A stretch of DNA of 64,000 bases from Paraburkholderia phenazinium (GCF_900100735.1 NZ_FNCJ01000005.1:124001-188000), one strand, 5' to 3'; numbered from the stretch's first letter, positions 35,563-44,869 are shown. Numbers and translations: made by a program. Notes: generated by a model not told the origin, from the sequence alone.

Positions 35563-36018
35563 ATGGAAGAACAGGATCGCGTCGCCATCGTTCAGCAATT
35601 CGGCCGCACCTATCGGGCGTTCATGTCGGCGTTCGAAGCGCAGGTTGGGCATCCCATGCCGCGCTGGCGGATCATGCTGGCGCTGCACGACCAGGGTGGG
35701 GAGTCGTCGCAAAAGCGCCTCGTCGAGCGCTTGCGTGTCGACCCCGGCGCCCTGACGCGTCAGTTGAAAGCGCTTGAAGTGCTGGGCTGGATTTCGCGCA
35801 GCATGGATGAGCGCGATAACCGCATCACCAACGTGCGACTCACCGAAGCGGGGATGGCAGCCACTGAATCAAGCCTGCCGCGCCGCAACGCGTTCCTGCA
35901 CGATACGATGGCTGCGCTGCCGGACGAGGCGCTGGCGGCGCTGTCCGGAGCGTTGAAAATGCTCGAAGTGCGAATCGGCGAAGTGGCCGCTACCGGGCAG
36001 GGGCAGGCGGCGGCTTGA
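35563..36018 (+). CDS. MarR-family transcription regulator
   Basis: 151-residue winged-helix repressor. The DNA-binding core reads SQKRLVERLRVDPGALTRQLKALEVLGWISR with the wing DERDNRITNVRLTEAG; flanking helices form the dimer. ATG 35563 is chosen; an earlier in-frame codon at 35530 would overlap the pump gene. It is co-directional with and just after the efflux pump, and the palindrome at 33907 is a plausible target. Confidence 0.9.
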   Translation: MEEQDRVAIVQQFGRTYRAFMSAFEAQVGHPMPRWRIMLALHDQGGESSQKRLVERLRVDPGALTRQLKALEVLGWISRSMDERDNRITNVRLTEAGMAATESSLPRRNAFLHDTMAALPDEALAALSGALKMLEVRIGEVAATGQGQAAA

Positions 36019-36148
36019 GGTTTGAGGACCGGGCGGCGAGCCTTGCGTCTGCCGCCCGGTTACTGCCAGATGAGTGCCAGATGAGCACCAGTGGCGCTCC
36101 CCACGAGCGCCAACCAAGCCTCAAGTGGGCGCGAGATGAGCGCCCGCT

Positions 36149-37426
36149 TCAGAAGAACGTCTCGATGACTTCCGTGACCTGATACGACGGATTGACCACC
36201 AGCAGCTGACGCCATTTATCGAACGTCAGACAGGGGTGCGAGATGTCGAAGGCGATCATGTCGCCGACCTTCAGATCCGCGCCCGCGGGAATCCGCAGAT
36301 AGGCGTGCTGATCCATCATGCCGAAGATTTCCCAACCCTCGCTGGCCGCAATCTCGCGCGGCGCTTCCGTGCCCGGACGATAGTGCTTTGCGGGTTCCGG
36401 CATGCCGGCGTCGAAGGCGGAATCGCGCTTGCCGAGACCGATAATCGCGCGGTCCGGTTCGGGAATCGACTGCACGTACGCCCACAGTTGCAGCGCCGGC
36501 AACAGCCCTTCACCCATCTTCTTGGCGACCGGATTGCGCGCAAAGATATCCGTCTGCGCTTTCCGATAAACGCCCACGTCATGCGTCAGATAGCAGCCGG
36601 GGCGCAACACCACTTCGACCTGACCGGCCGCCGACGCCTTGACGAATTCCTCCGCGACCACGTCGTACCACGCCGAGCCCGCCCCCGACAGAATGGCCGG
36701 CGTGCGCGCAAAGCGACCTTCGTCAGCCAGCGTGCGCGTAATGGCGACAGCGTTCTGCAGAAACTCGCGGACTTCCTGCTCTTCCTTCAGCACGCCTTCA
36801 TACAACTCCACGCCCGCAAGCTTGAGCGCATCCGGATAGCGCGCAATAGCCTCGAGCACGGCCGTGCGCTGCGCTTCATCGCGCACGCCAGTGCGACCAC
36901 CGGGCACGCCGAGTTCGAGCAGCACGTTCAGCGATTTGCGCACCGAGCCGAAGAACTTGCCGAGCTGCTCGACGCCTTCCACCGAATCCACCAGACAGAA
37001 GAACTCGAACTCGGGATCGCTGAGCATCTCGGCGATCATGAGCATGTTGCGGCGGCCAACCAGTTGATTGGCCATCAGGATGCGCGACACGCCGCCGTGG
37101 TACGCGGCGCGCACCTGATGCGCGGTGGCGAGCGTGATGCCCCACGCGCCGGTTTCGAGCTGACGGCGAAACAGTTGCGGCGCCATGGTGGTCTTGCCGT
37201 GCGGCGCCAGCTTCACACCGTACTCCGCGACGAACGCCTGCATCCACTTCAGGTTGTGTTCGATGCGATCCGCGTAGAGCACGGCAGCCGGCAGGCTCAC
37301 GTCCTCATTCAGCAGATTCCATTCAAGGCGGCCGGCGTCCATCAGCTGGATACTGGTGCCCGGAACCATGCCCAAGCCCTTGCTATAAGGATCAATCGTC
37401 GCGCCCTGATAGTTTGTAACTTTCAT
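36149..37426 (-). CDS. D-serine dehydratase-like / D-threonine aldolase-like PLP enzyme
   Basis: PLP-dependent fold-type III enzyme acting on D-amino acids (deaminase or aldolase). About 425 residues from ATG 37426, with AGGA 5-6 bases upstream; ATG 37441 is an alternative. The Schiff-base Lys78 is in LAPHGKTTMAPQ, and ITLATAHQVRAAYHGGVSRIL and the C-terminal zinc-type pair His (MMDQHAYLRIP) and Cys (ISHPCLTFDKW) match the D-serine dehydratase/D-threonine aldolase group. It is divergent from the RpiR regulator and faces the shared operator at 37474. With the deacylase and RidA it forms a D-amino-acid degradation module. Confidence 0.9.
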   Translation of the reverse strand: MKVTNYQGATIDPYSKGLGMVPGTSIQLMDAGRLEWNLLNEDVSLPAAVLYADRIEHNLKWMQAFVAEYGVKLAPHGKTTMAPQLFRRQLETGAWGITLATAHQVRAAYHGGVSRILMANQLVGRRNMLMIAEMLSDPEFEFFCLVDSVEGVEQLGKFFGSVRKSLNVLLELGVPGGRTGVRDEAQRTAVLEAIARYPDALKLAGVELYEGVLKEEQEVREFLQNAVAITRTLADEGRFARTPAILSGAGSAWYDVVAEEFVKASAAGQVEVVLRPGCYLTHDVGVYRKAQTDIFARNPVAKKMGEGLLPALQLWAYVQSIPEPDRAIIGLGKRDSAFDAGMPEPAKHYRPGTEAPREIAASEGWEIFGMMDQHAYLRIPAGADLKVGDMIAFDISHPCLTFDKWRQLLVVNPSYQVTEVIETFF

Positions 37427-37473
37427 GTAATCCTGCTCCATCTTCCAGAAAAATTGCAGCGAAGTTGACTTTC

Positions 37474-37496
37474 GTATGTTACCGAAAGTAGCATAC
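37474..37496. promoter_or_regulatory. Operator-like inverted repeat between D-amino-acid enzyme and RpiR gene
   Basis: GTATGTTAC (37474-37482), spacer CGAAA, GTAGCATAC (37488-37496): 9-bp arms with one mismatch. A nested dyad CTTTCG/CGAAAG (37469-37488) overlaps it. It is 47 bases upstream of the dehydratase-like start and about 115 before the RpiR gene, well placed for RpiR to control both directions. Confidence 0.65.
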
Positions 37497-37611
37497 TTGC
37501 TGAAATGTTATTTAGTACCACGGCGCTGGCGCCGGCTGGTACAAGGTGCCGTGAACGGTGTTTTCAACTGCTTCCCGCGCCGCAACGGTCTCCCGATCCT
37601 GACGGTCCTTC

Positions 37612-38502
37612 ATGAATTCCAGCGCTGAACCGCTTACTTTCGACATTGTCGCTCGCATCGCCGAATGCGCGCCGGAACTGCGCTCGGCCGAGCGCAAGGT
37701 GGCTGCGCTGATCCTCGACGATCTGACCGGCGCGTCGCGGGCGAGCATTGGCGCGCTGGCGCAGCAGGCTGGCGTCAGCGTCGCCACCGTCACGCGCTTT
37801 GCCAAGGCGGTGGGCTGCCGCGACGTGCGCGAACTGAAGCTGCGGCTGGCCCAGGCAGCGGCGGTGGGCCAGCGCTTCCTGCAAAGCGGCGCTAACGCCG
37901 ATACGCCCGAACCGCTCGCCACCCGCGTGTTCGACGAAGTGCAGACCGCGCTGACACACAACCATCAGTTGCTGCGCCAGGCGCCGGTTGCCGAAGCGGC
38001 CGCCGCGCTGCGCGAGGCGCGCATGATCTATGTGTTCGGCATGGGCGGCGGTTCGACCGCGCTGGCCGATGAAATGCGCTTTCGTCTGGTGCGCCTCGGC
38101 AGGCCGGTGGCGACCTACCAGGACGGCTTGCTGCAACGGATGGTGGCAAGCACGGTATCGCGCGAATGTGTCGTGATTGCGTTATCGACCACCGGGCGGG
38201 TACCCGAGATGGTGGAGAACTGCCGCATTGCGCGCAGCTACGGCGCGACCTTGATTACACTGACCGCACCGGCCTCGCCGCTGGCGCGGCTGGCGGACTG
38301 GGTGATCCCGATCGTAGCCTTCGAAACCGATTTCATTTACAAGCCATCGTCATCCCGCTACGCGATGATGATGGCGCTCGACGTGCTCGTCACCGAACTT
38401 GCCGTTAGCCAGGGCGATGAGAGCCGCGAATTGCTGCGCCGCATGAAACATGCGCTGGATGCGCACCGTGGCGGCGGCGACCGACAACCGCTAGGAGACT
38501 GA
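37612..38502 (+). CDS. RpiR-family regulator (HTH + SIS)
   Basis: 296-residue regulator. The N-terminal HTH_6 domain reads SAERKVAALILDDLTGASRASIGALAQQAGVSVATVTRFAKAVGCRD. The C-terminal SIS domain (about 130-260) includes YVFGMGGGSTALADEM and ALSTTGRVPEMVENCRIAR. SIS domains usually bind sugar phosphates, but RpiR members next to N-acyl-D-amino-acid genes are known to me as a recurrent pattern. Stop is 3 bases before the deacylase ATG, so the two are one transcript. Confidence 0.92.
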   Translation: MNSSAEPLTFDIVARIAECAPELRSAERKVAALILDDLTGASRASIGALAQQAGVSVATVTRFAKAVGCRDVRELKLRLAQAAAVGQRFLQSGANADTPEPLATRVFDEVQTALTHNHQLLRQAPVAEAAAALREARMIYVFGMGGGSTALADEMRFRLVRLGRPVATYQDGLLQRMVASTVSRECVVIALSTTGRVPEMVENCRIARSYGATLITLTAPASPLARLADWVIPIVAFETDFIYKPSSSRYAMMMALDVLVTELAVSQGDESRELLRRMKHALDAHRGGGDRQPLGD

Positions 38503-38505
38503 CTT

Positions 38506-39987
38506 ATGCATTCGCATCCCGAAGCCGCGGATACGCTGATCATCGACGCACAACTGTACGACGGCACGGGCGCGCCGCCGGTCGAGCGCGACGTGGCGGT
38601 GCGCGACGGCAAGATTGTGGCGATCGGCAATCTGTCGAACTGGCTGGCCGAAGAAATTGTGGAAGCGAACGGCCGTGCGCTGGCGCCGGGTTTTATCGAC
38701 GTCCACACCCACGACGACACCCACGTGATCCGCGCGCCGCAGATGCTGCCGAAGATCAGCCAGGGGGTGACGACGGTGATTGTCGGCAACTGCGGCATTA
38801 GCGCATCGCCGGTGACCCTGAAGGGCGAACCGCCGAACCCGATGATCCTGCTGGGCGAGCGCGACGCGTTTCAGTATCCGACCTTCGCCGCCTATGTCGA
38901 GGCGGTGAACGCCGCGCGCCCGGCGGTCAACGTTGGCGCGCTGATCGGGCATACGGCGCTGCGCAGCAACCACATGGACCAACTCGATCGCGCCGCGACG
39001 GCGCAGGAAATTGCCGGGATGCGCGCACAGCTCGAGGAGGCGCTCAAGCACGGCGCGCTCGGTTTGAGTTCGGGGCTGGCGTATAACTCGGCGTTCGCAG
39101 CGCCGCCAGAAGAGGTGATGGCGCTGGCGGAGCCGCTGGCCGCGGCGGGCGCGCTGTACACGACCCACATGCGCACCGAGTTCGACGCGATTCTCGATGC
39201 AATGGAAGAGGCGTACCAGGTGGGACGCCACGCGCGGGTGCCGGTGGTGATCTCGCATTTGAAGTGCGCCGGGCCGTCGAACTGGGGACGCAGCGTGGAG
39301 GTGCTGAAGTCGTTGGACGGCGCACGCCGCATGCAGCCGATCGGCTGCGACTGCTACCCGTACAACCGCAGTTCGTCGACGCTGGACCTGAAGCAGGTGA
39401 CGGGCGATATCGACATCACGATTACCTGGTCGGAGCCGCACCCGGAGATGGCGGGCAAGCTGGTGAAGGAGATTGCGGCCGAGTGGGGCGTAACGCAGCA
39501 GGAGGCGGGCAAGCGCCTGCTGCCGGCGGGGGCGGTGTATCACAACATGTCGGAGGACGACGTGCGGCGCATCCTCTCGCATCCGGCGACGATGGTGGGT
39601 TCGGACGGCTTGCCTAACGATCCGTTGCCACATCCTCGGTTGTGGGGCGCGTTTCCGCGGGTGCTGGGGCATTACGCGCGGGATGCGGGATTGTTGTCGC
39701 TGGAGGAGGCGGTACGCAAGATGACGAGTTTGTCGGCACGGCGCTTTGGCTTGACGCAGCGTGGTGAGGTGCATATCGGGTACCACGCGGATCTGGTGTT
39801 GTTCGACCCGGCGCGAGTGCGGGATGCAGCGACGTTCGACAAGCCGCAGCAGCCGGCGGATGGGATTGACGCGGTGTGGGTGAATGGTGTGCTGTCGTAT
39901 CGGGATGGGCAACCTACCGGCGAGCGGGCGGGGCATTTTGTGGCGCGTGGTGCGGCGTCGGTGGTGGATGCGCAGGGCGCGTTTTGA
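38506..39987 (+). CDS. N-acyl-D-amino-acid deacylase (D-aminoacylase)
   Basis: 493-residue zinc amidohydrolase releasing D-amino acids from N-acyl derivatives. Metal and active-site motifs: GFIDVHTHDD (HxH), the Cys of GNCGISASP, GHTALRSNHM, YTTHMRTE, VVISHLKCAG and the catalytic Asp in MVGSDGLPNDPLPHPR. N- and C-terminal beta-sandwich parts fit D-aminoacylase. Starts 3 bases after the RpiR stop; AGGAG precedes ATG. It is followed by ridA after 83 bases. Confidence 0.94.
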   Translation: MHSHPEAADTLIIDAQLYDGTGAPPVERDVAVRDGKIVAIGNLSNWLAEEIVEANGRALAPGFIDVHTHDDTHVIRAPQMLPKISQGVTTVIVGNCGISASPVTLKGEPPNPMILLGERDAFQYPTFAAYVEAVNAARPAVNVGALIGHTALRSNHMDQLDRAATAQEIAGMRAQLEEALKHGALGLSSGLAYNSAFAAPPEEVMALAEPLAAAGALYTTHMRTEFDAILDAMEEAYQVGRHARVPVVISHLKCAGPSNWGRSVEVLKSLDGARRMQPIGCDCYPYNRSSSTLDLKQVTGDIDITITWSEPHPEMAGKLVKEIAAEWGVTQQEAGKRLLPAGAVYHNMSEDDVRRILSHPATMVGSDGLPNDPLPHPRLWGAFPRVLGHYARDAGLLSLEEAVRKMTSLSARRFGLTQRGEVHIGYHADLVLFDPARVRDAATFDKPQQPADGIDAVWVNGVLSYRDGQPTGERAGHFVARGAASVVDAQGAF

Positions 39988-40070
39988 GGTTTTGGGTTTG
40001 AGTTTATTGACGCGGTCGCAGAGGGCTTTTTTTGCCTGCGTGCCGCTGGATCTTATAAGGAGTGTTTGAG

Positions 40071-40463
40071 ATGAAGCGTTATGGCGTTGAGGGTGGCAAG
40101 GGGACCGGTGGGCAGCATATGCCGTTCGCGCGTGCGGTTGAAGCGGATGGCTGGTTGTTCGTGTCTGGGCAGACGCCGATGGAGAATGGCGAAGTGATTG
40201 AAGGCGGGATTGTGGCGCAGTCGCACAAGGCTATTCAGAATGTTTTTGCCATTCTCAAGGAAGCCGGTTATGGCGCCGAGCATGTGGTTCGGTGTGGGGT
40301 TTGGTTGGATGATCCGCGGGATTTTGCTTCGTTTAATAAGGTGTTTCGGGAGTATTTTGGGGAGAATCCTCCGGCGCGGGCATGTGTTGTGTCCAGCATG
40401 GTGATTGACTGCAAGGTTGAGGTTGACTGCGTCGCGTATAAGGCGCCTGCGGCTAAGGGGTAA
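40071..40463 (+). CDS. RidA-family enamine/imine deaminase
   Basis: 130-residue member of the YjgF/YER057c/UK114 family. RidA hydrolyses 2-aminoacrylate-type enamines released by PLP dehydratases. The conserved Arg is in NPPARACVV, and FVSGQTPMENGEV and the C-terminal strand VEVDCVAYKA match. AAGGAG 8 bases upstream supports ATG 40071. It sits with a D-serine-dehydratase-like enzyme whose product would be such an enamine, so the context explains its presence. The large inverted repeat starts right after its stop. Confidence 0.9.
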   Translation: MKRYGVEGGKGTGGQHMPFARAVEADGWLFVSGQTPMENGEVIEGGIVAQSHKAIQNVFAILKEAGYGAEHVVRCGVWLDDPRDFASFNKVFREYFGENPPARACVVSSMVIDCKVEVDCVAYKAPAAKG

Positions 40464-40465
40464 TG

Positions 40466-40750
40466 GTTTTTTTGCCTGCGGCGCCTTGGTGTTATCTTGG
40501 TCTGTCTTGCGGTGTTGGCCTTTCCTTGCGTTCTTAGTGGTCTATTAGCGTTGCCCCTGTGCGGGGCGGCACCTACTTTTCTTTGTCCCCCCCCAGGGGA
40601 CTTCCTTCGGGGCGCCGGCCGCAAAGAAAAGTAGGCAAAAGAAAGCGGGCTCAAACCGCCAGCTCGTAGTGAGCCATCTCTGTACTTGATCCGGAAACGG
40701 GCCAACACAAGACCCGCCCTCGCACCACTCCCGTTAGTGACAAGGAGCTC
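40466..40750 (+). repeat. Left arm of giant intergenic inverted repeat
   Basis: Begins 3 bases after the ridA stop with a T-run and GCCTGCGGCGCCTTGG, and passes through GGCCTTTCCTTG, GGTCTATTAGCGTTGCCCC, CACCTACTTTTCTTTG, and GCAAAGAAAAGTAGGCAAAA to a GAGCCATCTC...GGGCCAACACAAGACCCGCCCTCGCACC stretch. Each of these blocks recurs in reverse complement in the right arm (40925-41207). Short nested dyads also occur within the arm, such as the CTTTTCTTTG/CAAAGAAAAG pair flanking a GC-rich core. Confidence 0.8.
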
Positions 40751-40924
40751 ATTCATCCCGCCAGCACACTGCGTGCGCGGCGGATCGGTCTGCAGCGGTA
40801 GAGTGCTTGGCCTGGCTGGTTTTTTGACGCGGCTAAATGTTTGGATAACTAAGTATAGATGCCGAAGCGCTAGCACGCCGGAAGTTATACCCATCGGCGG
40901 GGCGCGCAGCGCGACGCTGGAACG
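40751..40924. other. Centre of the giant inverted repeat
   Basis: About 170 unique bases between the two arms. No coding region stands out. Small direct blocks do not repeat elsewhere in the window. Arm limits are estimated by eye and may be off by some tens of bases. Confidence 0.5.
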
Positions 40925-41207
40925 GATGATTGCCTTGTCACTACCGTGTGCGGTGCGAGGGCGGGTCTTGTCTTGGGCCGTTCCCGGTAGTAGACCGAGA
41001 TGGCTCACTACAAGCTGACGGTGTGAGCCCGCTTTCTTTTGCCTACTTTTCTTTGCGGCCGGCGCCCCGAAGGAAGTCCCCTGGGGGGACAAAGAAAAGT
41101 AGGTGCCGCCCCGCACAGGGGCAACGCTAATAGACCAATATCAGATCAAGGAAAGGCCAACACCGCAGGAACAACAACCAAAACCAAGGCGCCGCAGGCA
41201 AAAAAGC
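40925..41207 (-). repeat. Right arm of giant intergenic inverted repeat
   Basis: Reverse complement of the left arm with scattered differences, from GGTGCGAGGGCGGGTCTTG near 40955 through CTTTTGCCTACTTTTCTTTG, CAACGCTAATAGACC and CAAGGAAAGGCC to GGCGCCGCAGGC and an A-run. It ends at the base before the queF stop. The two arms therefore fill the whole gap between the two genes. Confidence 0.8.
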
Positions 41208-42032
41208 CTACTGCCGCGCCGTGCGCAAATTATCCGGCATAGGCAAATTAAAGTTAGTCCGGAAGGGGTTGATATCAAGCCCACCGCGCCGCGTATAGCG
41301 TGCATAAACCGCCAACTTCAACGGCTTGCAGATCTTGAGGATGTCAACAAAGATCCTCTCAACACACTGCTCATGAAACCCGGTATGACTCCGGTAGGAA
41401 ACAATATACCGAAGCAAACCTGCATGATCGATCTGCGGCCCAACATAGTGAATCTGCACACTCCCCCAATCAGGCTGTCCAGTCACAGGACAATTGGACT
41501 TGAGAAGATTAGAAAACACCGTCTCCTCAACAGGCGCCTCATCAAGCGCCGCCTTGAGCAAAGAAGCATCCGGCTGATAAACATCCGTATCCAGATCGAG
41601 CCGATCCAGCGAGGTCCCCTCAAACTCCTCAAGCGCCAGCTTGCCAAAGTCCATCGGCCCAGTCAGATGCACTGAAACACTCGCGCCGCAGGCAGCCGAA
41701 ACATCCTTCTTGATCGTCTCCCGCACAGCCTCAAACGATTCAAAAGAACTCTGCGCAAACGACCCAAGATACAACTTGAACGACTTCGATTCGACTATAT
41801 TCGGCGAATCCGCCGGCACATAAAAAGTCGCCACAGCAATCTGCGGTTTGCCGCGTCCATTCAGCCAGGAAAGCTCGTAAGCATTCCAGATGTCCGTCCC
41901 AAAGAACGGCAACTGCGCGCCAATGCCGATCGCCTCGCGCGCGGCCTTGCGCGCGATCGGAAAGAGCAGCGTCGCGTCGTACTGTTCGGTATAGGCGGCA
42001 GCTTTGCCAAGCGGTGATTGTTCGGGTGTCAT
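41208..42032 (-). CDS. queF: NADPH-dependent 7-cyano-7-deazaguanine reductase
   Basis: QueF reduces preQ0 to preQ1 in queuosine biosynthesis. The 274-residue bimodular form (YqcD type) is seen. The N-terminal T-fold half starts [19 protein letters not shown]. The C-terminal half has the catalytic Cys in [16 protein letters not shown] and the substrate Glu in [12 protein letters not shown]. Its ATG overlaps the 5'-nucleotidase stop by 4 bases, so they are translated together. The right arm of the large inverted repeat abuts its stop. Confidence 0.95.
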   Translation of the reverse strand: MTPEQSPLGKAAAYTEQYDATLLFPIARKAAREAIGIGAQLPFFGTDIWNAYELSWLNGRGKPQIAVATFYVPADSPNIVESKSFKLYLGSFAQSSFESFEAVRETIKKDVSAACGASVSVHLTGPMDFGKLALEEFEGTSLDRLDLDTDVYQPDASLLKAALDEAPVEETVFSNLLKSNCPVTGQPDWGSVQIHYVGPQIDHAGLLRYIVSYRSHTGFHEQCVERIFVDILKICKPLKLAVYARYTRRGGLDINPFRTNFNLPMPDNLRTARQ

Positions 42033-42946
42033 GATGCGTTCACGATGCCACTCAGCACGTGCCCCGTCGCCGTCACGACGCGGGCCGATTCGCAGTGGCC
42101 AAGTTGATCGTCGAAGAAAAAGTCCGGCTCGAACTCACGCAAAAATGCGCTCTTGTCCAGCCCGCCGAGGAACATCGCTTCGTCGATTTCGATGTTCCAC
42201 GCCATCAGTGTGCGGATCGCTCGTTCATGCGCCGGCGCCGAACGTGCCGTCACTAGCGCCGTCCGGATATGCATCGGCGCCGCCTGGGTCGGCGCGGCTT
42301 CGCCCGCCACGTTCTGCAAGCGATGCAACGCCTCCAGCAACGGCTTGAGCGGTCCGTCGGCTAACGGGAGATCCTTGTTGTGAATCTCGTGCCCGAGGAA
42401 CGCGCGCAAGCCATCCTTCTGAAACACCCGCTCGGCTTCGTCGGAGAACAGCACGGCGTCGCCGTCGAAGGCAATCCGGATCTCGTCCGGGTATTTGCTC
42501 GCCATTTTCGCCGATTCCGGCAACACGCGTGCAGCCGGAAATCCCGCGGCCAACGCGTCGCGCACGTCCTCCTGATTGGCGGACAGAAACAGCGACGCAT
42601 TCAGCGGCTTCAGATACCCAAACGGCGGCCGCCCGCGCGTGAACACGCCGCGCTCGATGCCCAAACCGTACTCGCGGCACGAATGGAACGCCCGCAAGCC
42701 GCTGATCGGATCGCTGCGTGACAGGATCACCACCTCGACCCGGTGTGCGCCCGCATTCAGCGCCAGCAGCTTGCGGATCAGCGGAAACGCCACGCCCGGC
42801 TTGGCCGGCACGCTCAACCGTTCGCGTTGCAGCGTTTCGTAGGCGTGCAGGTCGCCCTCCTCGTACACACGGTTCTCTTCCTCGAAGTCGAACAGCGCGC
42901 GCGATGAAATCGCCACCACCAGTTTGTCCTGAAGCGAAAAGGCCAT
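42029..42946 (-). CDS. Cytosolic 5'-nucleotidase family protein (PF06189-like)
   Basis: 305 residues resembling the cytosolic IA-type 5'-nucleotidases, which dephosphorylate nucleoside monophosphates. Features: [23 protein letters not shown] at the start, [16 protein letters not shown] (HAD-like motif II zone), [34 protein letters not shown] (DGDAVLF resembles the acidic motif) and [11 protein letters not shown]. It is upstream of and overlapping queF, 21 bases downstream of ilvA, so all three are in one leftward unit. A direct role in queuosine metabolism is only inferred. Confidence 0.85.
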   Translation of the reverse strand: MAFSLQDKLVVAISSRALFDFEEENRVYEEGDLHAYETLQRERLSVPAKPGVAFPLIRKLLALNAGAHRVEVVILSRSDPISGLRAFHSCREYGLGIERGVFTRGRPPFGYLKPLNASLFLSANQEDVRDALAAGFPAARVLPESAKMASKYPDEIRIAFDGDAVLFSDEAERVFQKDGLRAFLGHEIHNKDLPLADGPLKPLLEALHRLQNVAGEAAPTQAAPMHIRTALVTARSAPAHERAIRTLMAWNIEIDEAMFLGGLDKSAFLREFEPDFFFDDQLGHCESARVVTATGHVLSGIVNAS

Positions 42947-42967
42947 CTGTGCAGTCCGGATGGCCGC

Positions 42968-44491
42968 TTACGCGAGGAACAGCCGGTACACCGGGTTCGT
43001 CGTCTCTTCCCAGTACGGATAGCCGAGTGTCGCGAGGAAACGGTCGAATTCGTTGTTCTCCGTGCCAGGCACCTGGATTCCCACCAGGATCGAGCTGTAA
43101 TCCGCCCCCTGATTCCGGTAATGGAACAGGCTGATATTCCAGTTCGGCGCCATCGACGACAGGAACTTCATCAGCGCGCCCGGCCGTTCCGGGAATTCGA
43201 AGCGGAACAGGCGCTCGTCGTGCGCGAGCGGCGAACGCCCGCCCACCATGTAGCGGATGTGCTGCTTCGACAGTTCGTCGAAGGTCAGATCGACGGTGGC
43301 AAAGCCATGTGCCTCAAACGCGCCCGCGATCTGCGCCGATTCGCTGCGATTCCTGATCTGCACGCCCACGAAGATATGAGCGGAGTTTGCATCCGCGATC
43401 CGGTAGTTGAATTCGGTGACGCTGCGCGTGCCGACCAGTTCGCAGAAGCGCTTGAAACTGCCGCGCTCTTCGGGGATCGTCACGGCGAACACCGCTTCGC
43501 GCGCCTCACCGACCTCGGCGCGTTCGGCCACGAAGCGCATCCGGTCGAAATTCATGTTCGCGCCGGAGGTGACGGCGATCAGCGTCTGATTTTCGATGCC
43601 TTCGCGCTCCGCATATTGCTTCGCGCCGGCTACCGCCAGCGAGCCCGCGGGTTCCAGCACGCTGCGCGTGTCCTGGAAGACGTCCTTGATCGCCGCGCAC
43701 AGGGCGTCGGTGTTCACGATCAGCACGTCGTCCAGATACTCGCGGCACAGCCGGAAGGTTTCCTCGCCGACCAGCTTGACGGCGGTGCCGTCCGAAAACA
43801 GGCCCACTTCGTTCAGCGTAACGCGCTCGCCGGCCTTCAGGGACTGCGCCATTGCGCAGGAATCGTCGGTCTGCACGCCGATTACCTTGATCTCCGGGCG
43901 CACCGACTTGACGTAAGCGGCAACCCCGGCCGCGAGGCCACCGCCGCCGATCGGCACGAAGATCGCGTGAATCGGCCCCTGGTGCTGGCTCAGGATCTCC
44001 ATTGCCACCGTGCCTTGGCCGGCAATCACATACGGATCGTCGAACGGATGGACGAAGGTCAGGCCACGTTCTTCCTGCAGCTTGGCTGCATGCGCGTAAG
44101 CATCGCTATACGACTCGCCCACCTGTACGACCTCGACAGTCGGGCCGCCATGCGCGCGCACTGCGTCGACCTTCACCTGCGGCGTGGTGACAGGCACCAC
44201 GATGATTGCCTTCACGCCCATGCGGGCCGCCGACAGCGCCACGCCCTGAGCGTGATTGCCGGCCGAGGCCGTAATCACGCCGCGCTCCAGCGCTTCAGCC
44301 GGAATGTGCGCCATCTTGTTGTACGCCCCGCGCACCTTGAACGAGAACACCGGCTGATTGTCCTCGCGCTTCAGGTAAATCGGATTGCGCAGCCGTGCCG
44401 ACAGGTTCGGCGCATGTTCGAGTTCGGTCTCGCGGGCGACGTCGTAGACGCGCGCGGTCAGGGTTTTCTTCAGGTAGTCGTGGGAAGCCAT
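42968..44491 (-). CDS. ilvA: Threonine ammonia-lyase, biosynthetic
   Basis: PLP enzyme converting threonine to 2-oxobutyrate, first step of isoleucine synthesis. From ATG 44491 (MASHDYLKKTLTARVYDVA) it is 507 residues. PLP Lys52 is in PVFSFKVRGAYNK, the Ser/Gly phosphate loop in PIGGGGLAAG, and the two ACT-like regulatory repeats occupy about 330-505 (KRFCELVGTRSVTEFNYR; FRFEFPERPGALMKFLSSM). The length fits the long, isoleucine-regulated form. A longer in-frame start at 44662 is not conserved. First gene of the ilvA - nucleotidase - queF unit. Confidence 0.95.
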   Translation of the reverse strand: MASHDYLKKTLTARVYDVARETELEHAPNLSARLRNPIYLKREDNQPVFSFKVRGAYNKMAHIPAEALERGVITASAGNHAQGVALSAARMGVKAIIVVPVTTPQVKVDAVRAHGGPTVEVVQVGESYSDAYAHAAKLQEERGLTFVHPFDDPYVIAGQGTVAMEILSQHQGPIHAIFVPIGGGGLAAGVAAYVKSVRPEIKVIGVQTDDSCAMAQSLKAGERVTLNEVGLFSDGTAVKLVGEETFRLCREYLDDVLIVNTDALCAAIKDVFQDTRSVLEPAGSLAVAGAKQYAEREGIENQTLIAVTSGANMNFDRMRFVAERAEVGEAREAVFAVTIPEERGSFKRFCELVGTRSVTEFNYRIADANSAHIFVGVQIRNRSESAQIAGAFEAHGFATVDLTFDELSKQHIRYMVGGRSPLAHDERLFRFEFPERPGALMKFLSSMAPNWNISLFHYRNQGADYSSILVGIQVPGTENNEFDRFLATLGYPYWEETTNPVYRLFLA

Positions 44492-44744
44492 GCGGGTGGC
44501 GCGGTGCGCTGTGTGAGACGGGAAAGGACAATGATAGCGCCAACGGCCCGCCGTCTGGCCTCTACCGAATGGCCAGGGTGCAGGAAGGGCGCCCACCCGA
44601 CCGTCCGGTCGAGGAATTCCGGACTCACCAGATGGAACATATTTCCGAATCTTTCGATGCAAAAGCCCTGCTGCAGCCCGATTTGAGCGTCAACGCGCTT
44701 GCGCATCATGCGGTAGAATTCGATTTTGGAACAAGGATCGGAAG
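44492..44744. other. Gap between ilvA and the leader ORF
   Basis: About 250 bases holding the divergent promoters of ilvA and of the leader ORF/oxidoreductase unit. TAGAAT at 44714-44719 could be the -10 for the rightward unit; no strong -35 is seen. No gene visible. Confidence 0.4.
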
Positions 44745-44864
44745 ATGCACCGGCAGCCACGGATGGCCCATTTGATGCCCGCCCCGCGAGAGTCTCATTC
44801 CGCGGCGCAGCGGCACGTCGGCCAGCCGCACCTCTGCTGCTCACGATCGTGTAGCTGCATCTGA
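44745..44864 (+). CDS. Candidate Cys-rich leader peptide (39 aa) upstream of the Fe-S flavoprotein
   Basis: ATG 44745 has AAGGA 7 bases upstream. The 39-codon frame starts MHRQPRMAHLMPAPRESHS and ends with CCSRSCSCI before TGA 44862-44864: four Cys in the last nine residues. Clustered codons for one amino acid near the end of a small ORF, followed 5 bases later by a strong hairpin (44870-44911), are the hallmark of an attenuation or stalling leader. The next gene encodes a large protein with many Fe-S cysteines. It is too short for ordinary gene calling. The coding status is inference; the ribosome site and Cys cluster are seen directly. Confidence 0.5.
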   Translation: MHRQPRMAHLMPAPRESHSAAQRHVGQPHLCCSRSCSCI

Positions 44865-44869
44865 GCGCC

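Noticed and set aside
40268..41116. 282-codon minus-strand frame across the large inverted repeat
   Set aside because: It runs through ridA and both repeat arms and the same peptide words appear in other frames because of the repeat; not a gene.
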